Source: Paracyclopina nana
Taxonomy: Eukaryota; Arthropoda; Copepoda; Cyclopoida; Cyclopettidae
Direction of reading: 5' to 3'
Length of the DNA stretch: 64,000 nt
NCBI GenBank assembly: GCA_019096065.1
Contig: JAGUCH010000009.1
Location: 4,784,001 to 4,848,000 of the forward strand
Of the stretch, positions 33,011-42,980 are shown in pieces. The number at the start of each line of letters is the position of its first letter. Positions within the stretch are counted from its first letter, which is position 1. The position numbers were made by a program, and so were the translations under genes. The notes under the pieces are model-generated. The model was not told the origin of the DNA and did not search any database. It saw only the letters and a program-made list of their open reading frames with translations.

Positions 33011-33541
33011 GATGTCTACTGTGCAGCGGTGAAATGGTGCAAAGCGAGAAGATTGGGGGTGTAATAGCCTTGGGAGCTTCCAAAGAACTGGGCTCGACCC
33101 CCCGATCAGCTCTCTTTTTATTGTCACCAGATCAGCGCAACGGCCGCTCTCATGGCCAGCAGGGGAATTCTGGCCCCTCTGATAAATTGTTTTAAAACGA
33201 CTCTCTCTCAAGATTGTTTACAAGATCTGGTTTACGACCGGTGATTTAGGCGGCCAATTTTAGCTATTTAGCTATTAGCGAAGCTTCATTAGCAACAGGA
33301 TGCGAGATTTAGTTTACAACTTCTTGCAGCTGCAACAGCAGTCGATCTCCCCTGTTACTAGGAGTAACCTTGGGAATGGGGCCATAAAGAGGCCAGCGGC
33401 TTGGTCTATTTGCGACCGTATTTGCGCGACACAATGCCGGTCTCCGAGTGACCATTTATGGCCATATTTTGTGCCTGATCCAATCTCGAAAGTGACCGTG
33501 AGCGGATTATCGATAAGCGGTTGAGCCGACCCATCTACGGG

Positions 33542-34198
33542 TCAAGGGATTAACTTCCCTATTAATACATTGCTCAGTGATCCTGACTGATCCTCAAGAG
33601 CCAAGCCTTTTCCGGCCTTCGCCTGGCGGCCCGCCGCTGGGGTCCGCCTGACGGCTTCCCGAGGTATACTTCTCGGGGGTAATCGATAGTCGTGGCCTGA
33701 TTTCTTTCTGGCTGCGCGCGCGCGCAGTATTTGGGAGCGTGTAGTTAGTGTAGTTAGTTGTTGTTTATTGATCTTAATGCAATCATTAACATGAATCGTT
33801 CTGACAAATGCGCGTTTTTCTGCAGAGTAACGCGGCCTCCCTGCCAAGGTTTCGATGGTGGCCTTGTTGCGAGGGCGAGGCTGTGATGGCGACTCAGGTG
33901 TCCAGCGATCTTGCTGCCTGAGGGCCCGTGCTCTCCTGGTGATGCCCGCCATTCTCTGTGGCGCAGCCTCAGCCGAGGACAAGCGAGGTGATTCTAGCGA
34001 CTCAGGTGTCCAGCGATCTTGCTGCCTGAGGGCCCGTGCTCTCCTGGTGATGCTCGCCATTCTCTGTGGCGGCCTCAGCCGAGGACAAGCTTGCTCGGCG
34101 TACGATAGCCGGCTGACAGCGTATTCGCGATTTTCTGCTATAGTGTCGCGATGCCTACTGCCACAACACCTCCATGCGATCCGGGCATACGGCCTCAA
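33542..34198 (-). other. Open frame in the 5' leader of the retroelement
   Basis: 218 codons, Arg-rich, including a tandem duplication of about 100 bp (33,893-34,090) that encodes ITRRARALRQQDRWTPES twice. No domain recognised. It may be non-coding leader whose frame stays open because of high GC content; the duplication preserves the frame only imperfectly. Listed because it is long and sits between LTR and gag, where accessory frames occur in some retroelements. Confidence 0.25.
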
Positions 34199-34466
34199 GG
34201 GACGCGCCCGACCTCGGCCTGGGGTGGATGCTGTGCTCTGGTCATTCTGGCACGAATGCTTGACTGGCGCAAGGGTGACGACTCGCTGCCGGTGTCACCG
34301 GTGTCTTGCTTGGACTGTGGTGTTGGCCTACGGGTGTGGCTCCTTGCCACGCCCCTTTTGGTCCCATCTGGCTATTTGCTCAGCCATATTGCTGTCCCTT
34401 ATTTGCGGGTTTGTTGGGGCGAAGGTGTCGATAACTCGGGGAGTTGTCCTCAGCACCGAGCCAACT

Positions 34467-34661
34467 TGTAGGAGGTTCGTATAGACCCCCCGAGGATGAC
34501 ACGCGCGCCCGCGGGTAGCGATAGAAGAACTTGCTACTGAAACTAGTCGAGATGTTTACTCGAGTACGTCCGTTTATTAACTGCTGTACAATTCGTTTCA
34601 CCGGGACGGGGCGCTCGCAGGCGCCCACAGAACACACCCGTATACCCGTGTTCCTGCTACA
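34467..34661 (-). repeat. 5' LTR
   Basis: 195 bp, followed on the right by the GAGG duplication. In element orientation the LTR ends CCTCCTACA and is followed by AGTTGGCTCGGTGCTGAGG; the TGG two bases further in would be the usual start of a tRNA primer-binding site, but I cannot assign the tRNA. Confidence 0.92.
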
Positions 34662-34665
34662 GAGG

Positions 34666-35129
34666 CATAGATGAACACCCTAGGGTTCGCAAGAGAGAGA
34701 ACTTGCGCATCGTGCGGTACTTCTTCTTAACTGCATGCTTGTGTAATTTTTACCTTAGCTTATCTAATTTTACCTTAGTTTAGCTTTTTCCGGCAATATG
34801 ACAACAGCCTTGTAAACGTGTACTATCTGAATGTTACTTAACACTATTAAACATAACACAAGTCATTTTTGTCTTAGTAAGAATTCACAGTTCAGTCTCC
34901 AATGAAATCACGGCTTATATGTACATATAGGGCTACTTAGCTAAGAAGCTAAAAATGGATTTTGTCTAAGTAGCTAGCATTAAGTTACTTTTTTGTAACC
35001 TAACAAACTGAAAGTAACCTAAGATTATTAAGTTTAAGAAAACATAAGACATTAATGCCCTGTTCATCAACTCAACTTTTTCGTAACTTACTTGTCTTAC
35101 CTTACGAAAAAAGTTGTCGTAGCTCATGC
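34666..35129. other. Inner right flank of the composite element
   Basis: Non-coding. Contains a remnant of the GGCCGTTCTCAT MITE (34,731-34,812) and AT-rich sequence leading to the right-arm array. Confidence 0.5.
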
Positions 35130-35815
35130 ACATGCCCGCCAATAGCGAGCGCAGACTTTATTAAATGGTCGTTGACCTCTGCGCCACTGAGCCACTGCGC
35201 CACATGAGGTTTCAACTAAAAAAGGCATTCACATGCCCGCCAATAGCGCGCACGTACTTTATTAATGGTCGTTGACCCCTGCGCCACTGAGCCACTGCGC
35301 CACATGAGGTTTCAAATAAAAAATGGCATTCACATGCCCGCCAATAGCGCGTGCAGACTTTATTAAATGGTCGTTGACCTCTGCGCCACTGAGCCACTGC
35401 ACCACATGAGGTTTAAATTAAAAAAGGCATTCACATGCCCGCCAATAGCTCGCGCGGACTTTATTAATGGTCGTTGACCCCTGCGCCACTGAGCCACTGC
35501 GCCACATGAGGTTTCAAATAAAAAATGGCAGTCACATACCCACCAATAGCGCGCGCGGACTTTATTAATGGTCGTTGACGTCTGCGCCACTGAGCCACTG
35601 CGCCACATGAGGTTTCAAATAAAAAATGGCAGTCACATGCCCGCCAATAGCGCGCGCGGACTTTATTAAATGGTCGTTGACGTCTGCGCCACTGAGCCAC
35701 TGCGCCACATGAGGTTTCAAATAAAAAATGGCATTCACACGCCCACAAGCCACAAGTGTTTGTGGACTTTATTAATGGCTGTTGACCCCTGCGCCACTGC
35801 GCCACAAAAAGTTTC
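35130..35815 (-). repeat. Right-arm tandem array, ~100-bp unit, inverted relative to the left arm
   Basis: About seven units containing GACCCCTGCGCCACTGAGCC, the complement of the left-arm unit. The spacer part differs from the left arm (GCCCGCCAATAGCGCGCGC here versus GCCCACAAGCCACAAGCG there). Each arm is homogeneous within itself, and the two arms have diverged from each other. Confidence 0.88.
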
Positions 35816-35940
35816 AAATTTCGCGATGTTTGTGTCTCTATATGGACGTGGGGCGTGCACTTACTTGGTTAAGACGATTGAGCCTAACTGCACAGCACAA
35901 ATTTCGCGATTTCTGTGTCGCTGGACACCTGGCCACTGCC

Positions 35941-36044
35941 ACTTTTGAGCATTTGTCAGGTCACAGCTAGATCGCGCTCAGCTCGACCTGACTTAACTGG
36001 TTTACCGTACTGCACAATGCTGATATCCCTAGTTGGAACCGGGC
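35941..36044. repeat. Right part of the host MITE split by the composite element
   Basis: Begins with the duplicated ACTTTTGA and ends GTTGGAACCGGGC. Together with 21,897-21,951 it makes one GCCCGGTTCCAAC MITE of about 151 bp. Confidence 0.88.
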
Positions 36045-36392
36045 TAAAATCAGCCCTTGCACCTTTTTTGCAGCAAGATATCTGATCTATCTTTTTTAAT
36101 TGCGCTTCTTCTTTTGTTTTGCCTGTGTAAGACAGGTTATTTTCCTAGGTTCAAGTAACAATTGTTATTCGATTAGCCGAGTTAGATTCGATGGTAGGCT
36201 TTGATCTTTTTTGATTCGTATACCATTGTAGATTAATCATTTATTAGCCTTGGAACGAGGTCGACTTTCAAAGGAGAACATGCACGAAAGGAAAGTCATC
36301 TCATGTGATGCTTATATCCCGTTTGACTACACGAAAGTAATTACCTAGTATGTCAAGGCTTTTTCTTTCTTTAGGCTTGGGAAATCACCTCA
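36045..36392. other. Intergenic, nothing recognised
   Basis: AT-rich sequence between two MITEs, with no open frame or motif that I can support. Confidence 0.5.
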
Positions 36393-36774
36393 GGCCGATT
36401 TCATATAATCAAAGCCAAGCTAAGGCAAGCTAAGCTAGGTTCTTTGGAGGCTAATATCTCAGCAAATACTGAATGTATTGGCACCAAATTTGGTACGGTT
36501 CATCAAAATGTCAACCTTCATCTGTGTTTCAAATTTGGTAAAGTTCCGAGGCCGTAGAGTGGAGGCCATTTAATAAGCAAAGCTAGGTACCTAGCTTGTC
36601 TATTTGGGCAGGTAAAGTCAGCCTATCGTCAGATCCAGTTGATAATTGGCATAGTGGCTTATTATGCTCTCCTAACGAATCATACCAGATTTGGCGCCAA
36701 TCGATTCAGTAGTTGCTGAGCTATAAGCTTCCAAAGTACCTTGCTTATTTGAGCTTGCTTATATGAAATCGGCC
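36393..36774. repeat. MITE, GGCCGATTTCATATAA family, inverted copy
   Basis: 382 bp, reverse-complement relative of 21,420-21,805. Right flank TAA. Confidence 0.85.
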
Positions 36775-37080
36775 TAAGAGTTGACCATGTATTTTTATGC
36801 CAAATGCTACTCAAATTCAGCTATGAAAAGCATTATGAATATTACATTGAGTCAGCTGTTAGCTCCTTTATAATTCAAATAAAGCATACCATGATATCCA
36901 TGTTTGGGAGCAATGTGCAAGATGCTTCCAACTTGATTTCTACTCCTACAACAAGAGAGCTGGACACACAACTTTTCTTTCATGAATCAAACACCTGACA
37001 GCCAAATTACTTCGGCCATTCTAGCATCCACCCAATTAGTCAAAGGTGGTCTCGAACAACTCTCAGCTTCTCGACTTTAA

Positions 37081-37467
37081 GGCCTGGATCAGCTGGTTAC
37101 TTCTCCGTAATTATGAGCGCCGTGATTGCGATCCAATCGCCTACATAACAGCAATCATTCTAGTGCAATTATTTCTGTGCTAAAAATACTTTATTAGAGG
37201 GATAAAAGTAAAACTTTTCGACTCAAGTTAAAGAAGGTCACCATTTGAGCTTGAACTATGAAAAGCAGCTGCTGCCATAACAAAAAAAAAGTAAAATTGC
37301 AAAGGTTTAGTGGACTTGACTTTTTAAGTTCCGCCGCTACTTTGCTAGCCGTAATTGAACCATAATTTTTATATTAGCTGATCTACTTCAATTGCGATGC
37401 AATTACTTACAGCAGCTAAAATTATGACCGATATTGCGCTGCAATCATGACCAGCTAATCCAGGTCT
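37081..37467. repeat. MITE, GGCCTGGATCAGCTGGT family
   Basis: Inverted ends GGCCTGGATCAGCTGG / CCAGCTAATCCAGGTC and inner TTGCGATGCAATT-type repeats. Left flank TTAA. Relatives at about 41,597-41,974, 42,590-42,980 and from 48,684. Confidence 0.75.
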
Positions 37468-37548
37468 TAGCCTAGGAAAGTATTGAGTCGGTCTAATAGT
37501 AGTTCTTGGCCCTCCATAGTAGGTCCCGTCATTGCGTTTCCAAGCATG

Positions 37549-37554
37549 TTTATT
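37549..37554 (-). terminator. Poly(A) signal of GPCR 1
   Basis: AATAAA on the minus strand, 12 nt beyond the stop codon at 37,566. Confidence 0.6.
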
Positions 37555-37565
37555 TGAGGAGATCA

Positions 37566-40500
37566 TCACTTTTTCTGCTGAACGAGAATTGCGCGTAAAT
37601 GATGGCTGGTGGCCATTTCAGACTCGATCATGTCAACGCCGTTTTCGGTATGATTTTGGCGGTGTTTGGCTCTACTTGTCATGTCTTGGCCACTCCTTGA
37701 CCACGGCATTCGCACATGACAAATCAAGTTGAGCAGTGTGGTGCGAAAACGCCGGCCAACCATGCAGTACACCACGAAGTTGATGCTGGAGTTGAGCACT
37801 AAGCACAAGTTGTTGAAGCTGGTCAATATGTAGACCGCATAGGGCGAATGGAACAGGCCCTTGTTGTGGCAGTAGGTGAAATGCTCACTACCAATCGTTG
37901 ATGGGTGAACCACACTGTCAATCTGAAAAGTGAGATCCCAAATTCGCATTTTTAGTCCAGTTACCTTGCTTAAGCAGTGGCCTTACTCGAATAGTTAAGT
38001 TCAGTTCGTTCTACCCAAGTTCAGCTGGTTTTAGCTAAGTTGAGGTGGCTGCAATGCTGAACGCCAACGCATTGGATGTCAGCAGCTGATGAGATAACTT
38101 GGCTTTTCTTAATTGAGCAACCTTCAGTTGCTACACATTTTGAGAACACTTTTTTCCATAGTTCAGTTAGGTAATTTATAACTTAGCATACTAGGCGAGC
38201 TAGTGCTTAATAAAATTAAGCGACACTAGGATCTATATGCATGAATATCTGAGAACGGAACTGAACTATGCTTAACTTTTTCCCCAACATAACTTGACTT
38301 TCCGACCTATGGGAACGCCCTATTTTTGTATGCAACATGGCATGTTGGCCCTTACGATACAGTTGCCAGGAGAGTGCATGGTTCGACACTTTGGGATTCA
38401 GGAAAATAAAGTAGGGATCAGTAGCTTTTAAAAAAGTGGATAAAATGTCAATATTTTGTACCTAACGTCCTTCATTCATGCAAGCTTCCATGATGGTCCA
38501 TGATGAAGAGGCTAGCTCGGATCTGGTCTAAAAAGCATCGAACTATTAAAAAGGGCTCATTTACCGTGATTCAAGGCCAAAATAGGCTTAGAAGATTGCT
38601 ATTGTCTACCTGCTACAGTATGGCACATGCCAATCTAATCCATCAAACTAACTAAGCACTTCTAATGAGACCCAATTGGTGCCTATTGATGTAGGGCTAC
38701 GATTTTCCACTCACTAATGAGCACTTGCCGTAAACTTAAATTGGAATATGGTGGTAGCAGCAGCGAAAACTTTTTTTCTGCATCCACTCTCGCTGGTTTC
38801 CCCAAAGAACGGTTCAACCGACACGGCAAAAAAGTTGATTATAATATAAAAGAGAAAGTTGGGCCAAATTTCCCCCAAGGGTGCTCAAAAGGGCACTGAG
38901 CGGAAAAAGGTTCATGTCTGGCTGCATTAAAGAGGCCTCTCGCATATAGGAGAACATCTACGCAAACTTTATTTTATTACACTGCACGCTCGGGTAATAA
39001 TGGTCAGTCTCTTCAGCTCATTTCATATGGGAATACGAAGCTGATGGATCGGCAAACCTGCTCTAAACACAGTTCCTGCCAGGAGAGAACCAAAAATAGC
39101 CACTGGCACAATGTATCACTTTCACAGAATAGGGCGTTGCCTTATTATGACTGGTTAGTCAAGATAAGGTAGGAAAAATGTTCAGCTTAGTTTAGTTCTG
39201 TTCACAGATATAGCTTGTTCTCATAAAACTCAGTAAGGCAGGCGGTAAGCAAAGCAAGGCACTTTGGAAGCTCATAACTCAGTAAGTATTGAGCCGATTG
39301 GAACCAAATTTGGAGGGATTCATAAGAGCGTATTGAAGAATCGTCATACCAATTTTCATCCAGATCGGAGGTCTCAAAGGAGGTGGCTGATTTTTCTCCT
39401 TTGCTTAACTGATTTGCCTCACTTTCAGTAAGGCGGCCTTAGCGTCCTCCAATCCGGATGAAAATTGGCATGAAGATTCTTCAATACGTCCTTATGAATT
39501 CCACCAAATTTGGTTCCAATCAGACGAGTAGATGCTGAGATATAAGCGCGCAAAGTGCCTTGCTTACCTTATAGAAATGTTTATGAGAACAAGCTATTTA
39601 TAAAGGCAGGTCCTAATGTCGCTTAATTTTATATAGTACTAGATTGCTAGCCAAGCTAGTTATATTACTTTATTTCCTAAACGGGTTGTCTAAAACCCGC
39701 ACCGACCCGCACTGACCCGCACCGACCCGCACCGATACGCACCGACCCGCACTGAGCCGCACCAAGCCGCACCGACCCGCACCGATCCGCACTGACCCAC
39801 AAAAACCGGCACCATACGGCACAAACCAATAGAAAACAAAAAAAGCTCAAAAAAGGTTTCTGCCAGCATGAACATTTAATCAAAACTTCAAAAGCAATTT
39901 CAAACCCACACCAAGAAGTAACTTTTTTCAAAGTGGTTACTGCAAAAGTTAGCTGGTAGCATGACCTTTCTGGCACAAGTGGCCTTTTTGGCCTTTGCAT
40001 GAAAAGTTACTGTAGTTACTGTTACTGTAGGCCAAGAAAGAGCCATTTCTGCTCTCCTTTGTAGCAAAGCAAAACTTCAAGTGCTATTTCAAACCCGCGC
40101 CAAGAAGTAACTTTTTTCAAAGTGGTTACTGCAAAAGTTAGCTGGTAGCATGACCTTTCTGGGACAAGTGGCCTTTTGGCCTTTGCAAGAAAAGTTACTG
40201 CAGTGGCTGGCCAAGAAACAGCCATTTCTGCTCTCCTATGTAGCGAAGCAAAACTTCAAGTGCGATTTCAAACCCGCGCCAAGAAGTAACTTTTTCAAAG
40301 TGGTTACTGCAAAAGTTAGCTGGTAGCATGACCTTCCTGGCACAAGTGGCCTATTTGGCCTTTGACAGTAAAGTTACTGCAGTGGCCGGCCAAGAAACAG
40401 CCTTTTCTGCTCTCCTTTGTGGCTAAGCAAAACTTCAAGTGCGATTTCAAACCCGCACCTAGAAGTAACTTATTACAAAGTGGTTACTGCAAAAGTTAGC

Positions 40501-42547
40501 TGGTAGCATGACCTTTCTGGGACAAGTGGCCTTTTTGGCCTTTGCAATAAAAGTTACTGCAGTGGCTGGCCAAGAAAGAGCCATTTCTGCTCTCCTATGT
40601 AGCGAAGCAAAACTTCAAGTGCAATTTCAAACCTGAGCCAAGAAGTAACTTTTTTCAAAGTGGTTACTGCAAAAGTTAGCTGGTAGCATGACCTGCGGGT
40701 CGGTGCGGGTCGGTGCGGGTTGGTTCGGGTCGGCGCAGCTTTTAGACGCGGCCTTAACTTAGCCCAAACCAGCTGAACTTGGCTAGAACGAGCTGAACTT
40801 AACTAGTCGAGTAAGGTTACTGCTTAAGCAAAGCAACTGGATTAAAAACTCGGGGTTTTTTCGCTGAGCCTACTCTGCTCATGACAATGACTTTATGTAC
40901 CTGAATGACAAGCCTGACCACGTGGCACACGAGGAAGACGACCACTATTCCAACGAGAACTTTGGTTGACCTCTCGTTGCCTCCGATCGCAGCGGATGGC
41001 GGCTGGTGGGGTGGGATGACCGGCGCACTGGTCAGTTCAGCTGCAGGCGTCTCGTTCTTGGCTTGCTGCTGCAGCGGCAACCGCTCCGTCTCGCTGTTGC
41101 TGTTGCTCAGCGGTGGCTGCTGAGCTGCTGAGCCTGCGGCGCTCGTGGCCTGATGAACGGTCGCTGCTCCTCCTCGCCGTGAAAATCTCACCACGAAGCC
41201 GTCGTTGAGTTTGCGGAATTTCGCGGATTTGCGGATCTTCAAGTAGATGCCGTAGTTGAGGCAAATGAGAGCCAGCAGGGGCAGGAATCCAATCACGATG
41301 ATCTCCGTCCAGTAGCGACTGAACATGATATATCTGAAATTGATCAATCACGCTAAGAGGAAAAGCTCTCTTAAGGTTGAGTACCTTTCATCAGCCATCA
41401 GTTCTGTGGGCTCAAACGAAGGTTGAGTCGTCGAGTTTCCCAAGCCAATTCTGGTGCCTCTGAACTCCAGGAATCGCCCAAAGTTGACCCCAATTGAGGT
41501 GAAAAAGACGAGGAGAACGTAAAAAATGGGGCTCGGTTTGTACTGCAGAGGCCTATCAATATTACAATGAGGATGTGATTTTTGTTCGATCACTGGTTAT
41601 TTCTCAGCTGTTGTGAGCGCCATAATCGCTATACAGTTGTCAACAAAACAGCAATCAACTGGTTATTGACATACAATTATGGCTGTGCGCCAAGATTAAT
41701 TAGTTGTAGGTTTTAAGTAAAACTTAATAGAAATCCAATTTATTGGAACTTGAATCATCTGCAGCAAGTTGCTGTCATACTGGACTAGTAAAGAAAATTG
41801 CCAAAAGCAAATAGCAAAGGTTTGGTAGGCTTGACTTGATAAGTTCTGCTAGCCATTTTTGTGCGACAATTATCGATTGTATCTGATCGACTTCAATTTA
41901 GTCGCAATAACAAACAGCAGCTGACATTAGGACCGAAATTGTATTGCAATTTTGGCCAGCTGATCCAGGCGTTACAAATCCAAAAAATTCTCCACAAACC
42001 TGCAAATTGCCAAGTATCTCTCTGTGGACACAGCTGCCACCATGAGCACTGTGGAGGTGATTGATATGTTGCCAAGAGGCCAGAGAAGGTATGGAAACAA
42101 GTAGATGAACCAGTGGGGCTCAGTGGTCATGACTGTGGTACAGGCCGACATCAGTATGAAGAATATGATGAGCAGGCTGTCACTGACGGACATCACAATG
42201 AGCAGCTGATTGAATGTGGATTTCTTGCTCTGGCTCAACACTGCCAAAGTTAGGCAGTTGCCCAGCAAACCAAGAATGCCCACCCCTGAATCGCAAAATG
42301 ATGTTGGATCTTGAGCACTTTTAATAAGGGAAGGTGTACCTATGAGAAGGACGCCCTCAATCCAGAATTTGGCAGCCTCGTACAAGGGATAGTAGACGGT
42401 GTAGTTGTCATAGCATTCGAAGGTCACATTCATCAAAATGCTGGAGTCATTGATCACAATATCGTCTGCTTCCAGGGACGAGACGAGGATGCCAGTGACA
42501 TTGCTTTCCTCCTCTTCCAGCTGGTCATCATTACCTCTTGGGCTTAC
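37566..42547 (-). CDS. Class A peptide GPCR 1, FMRFamide-receptor-like
   Basis: Exons in transcript order: 42547-42340, 42285-42000, 41552-41385, 41333-40874, 37922-37566, all GT-AG with matching phases. Starting from the first in-frame ATG (42,433) it is 454 aa; the frame is open to a possible acceptor at 42,548, so an upstream exon with the true start is possible. Seven membrane segments are placed as expected: TM1 (VGILGLLGNCLTLAVLS), TM2, TM3 ending in ERYLAIC (the DRY position), TM4, TM5 (IIVIGFLPLLALICLNYGIY), TM6 (VGIVVVFLVCHVV) and TM7 with NSSINFVVYC in place of NPxxY. The N-terminus has N-glycosylation sites and the third intracellular loop is long, Gln/Ser/Pro-rich. TM6/TM7 resemble insect FMRFamide receptors and related neuropeptide receptors. 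The ligand cannot be told from sequence. The last intron (2.95 kb) consists mostly of transposable elements. Confidence 0.85.
37929..38320. repeat. MITE, GGGCGATCCCATA family, next to a splice acceptor
   Basis: About 390 bp ending CTATGGGAACGCCC. Its left end is 6-8 bp from the acceptor of the last exon of GPCR 1 (37,923), so MITE sequence supplies the polypyrimidine neighbourhood of that splice site. Confidence 0.7.
38321..39131. other. Intronic sequence without recognised features
   Basis: Inside the last intron of GPCR 1. A plus-strand open frame of 60 codons (38,717-38,899) has no supporting signal. Confidence 0.5.
39213..39594. repeat. MITE, GCTTGTTCTCATAAA family
   Basis: 382 bp, TA on both sides, inverted relative of 23,446-23,827. 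Confidence 0.85.
39681..40754. mobile_element. Fold-back-like element with GCGGGTCGGT arms and ~181-bp inner repeats
   Basis: Left arm: GGGTTGTCTAAAA followed by tandem hexa/dodecamers (ACCCGCACCGACCCGC). Right arm: the same in reverse, ending TTTTAGACGCGGCC. The middle holds 4-5 direct copies of a ~181-bp unit (GCAAAACTTCAAGTGC...TGGTAGCATGACCTTTC). No protein-coding capacity. It lies in the last intron of GPCR 1. Confidence 0.75.
41597..41974. repeat. Diverged GGCCTGGATCAGCTGGT-family MITE in a GPCR 1 intron
   Basis: Inner blocks (GTGAGCGCCATAATCGC, GCAATTTTGGCCAGCTGATC) match 37,081-37,467 and 42,590-42,980. It accounts for most of the 447-nt intron between exons 2 and 3. Confidence 0.65.
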
Positions 42548-42589
42548 CTACAGCCAAAGAAGAACATTTGAGAGAGACCCTTTTAGTAA

Positions 42590-42980
42590 GGCCTGGATCA
42601 GCTGGTCATTATTGCAACGCAATTTTGGTGATACTGTCAGCTGCTGATTGTAATTGCGTAGCAATCTAAGTCGATCAGCTGCTACAGATAATTGCGGTGC
42701 AATAACGGCTAGCAAAGCAGAGGCGGAACTTACAAAGTCAACTCAACGAAACCTTTGCAATTATACTTGAGCTATTTTTTTACTGCTTTTGATAATCCCA
42801 GCTCTAATGGAGCAGTTCTTTAATTTAAATTGAGAAGTTTTTCCTTTAAACCCTCATTTATATAGTTTTTACGCACAACAATAATTGGATTAGAATTACC
42901 AGCTGGTCGCTGTTTAGTTGACAATTGGATCGCAATTACGGTGCTCATTACTGCGGTGAGTTAATCAGCTGATCCAGGCC
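42590..42980. repeat. MITE, GGCCTGGATCAGCTGGT family
   Basis: 391 bp with ends GGCCTGGATCAGCTGGTC / CAGCTGATCCAGGCC, flanked on both sides by TAA, consistent with a 3-bp TAA/TTA target duplication. Confidence 0.85.

Larger units (their letters stand above)
24340..34661 (-). mobile_element. Ty3/gypsy LTR retroelement with env, 10.3 kb, inserted in the composite element
   Basis: Two 195-bp LTRs that I read as identical, with TG...CA ends (TGTAGCAGG...CCTCCTACA in element orientation), are flanked by the 4-bp duplication GAGG (24,336-24,339 and 34,662-34,665). On the minus strand the order is LTR, a ~1.45-kb leader, gag, protease-RT-RNase H-integrase, env, polypurine tract, LTR. The order RT-RNaseH-IN places it in Ty3/gypsy; the env makes it errantivirus-like in plan. 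GC content is much higher than the surroundings. LTR identity suggests recent insertion, but pol is broken inside RT (see separate entry). Confidence 0.93.
21952..35940. mobile_element. 14-kb fold-back-type DNA transposon with tandem-repeat arms, carrying a gypsy retroelement
   Basis: The ends are inverted repeats of about 46 bp with three mismatches (GGTAGTGGCCAGGTGTCCAG at left; GGCAGTGGCCAGGTGTCCAG read inward from the right), both continuing into ACAGAAATCGCGAAA. The flanks are an 8-bp duplication, ACTTTTTA (21,944-21,951) and ACTTTTGA (35,941-35,948). The element splits a GCCCGGTTCCAAC MITE: its left part (21,897-21,951) plus right part (35,949-36,044) sum to 151 bp, the length of intact copies, which confirms both boundaries. 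Inside the ends lie arrays of ~105-bp (left) and ~100-bp (right) homologous units in inverted orientation. Without the retroelement the element would be about 3.66 kb. No DNA transposase is visible. An 8-bp duplication is the hAT/P/Merlin-type length; arms of internal tandem repeats recall Foldback/Galileo elements. Superfamily is undecided. Confidence 0.85.
39132..40855. repeat. GGGCGATCCCATA-family MITE broken by two later insertions
   Basis: The left piece starts GGGCGTTGCC at 39,132. The right piece runs about 40,755-40,855 (GAACTTGGCTAG, AAGCAAAGCAACTGG). In between are the GCTTGTTCTCATAAA MITE and the GCGGGTC fold-back element. Its right end is about 18 bp from the splice donor of GPCR 1 exon 4 (40,873). 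Confidence 0.65.

Noticed and set aside
27270..33032. Plus-strand open frames across gag, pol and env
   Set aside because: They mirror the GC-rich coding frames of the retroelement on the minus strand and contain no domains.
21952..35940. Simple inverted duplication or assembly palindrome instead of a transposon
   Set aside because: The arms are diverged, the ends have an exact 8-bp duplication with one mismatch, and the host MITE is cleanly split, which an assembly artefact would not produce.
36804..36998. Possible short gene left of GPCR 1
   Set aside because: 64-codon frame with no recognisable feature, next to a MITE; no splice or poly(A) evidence.
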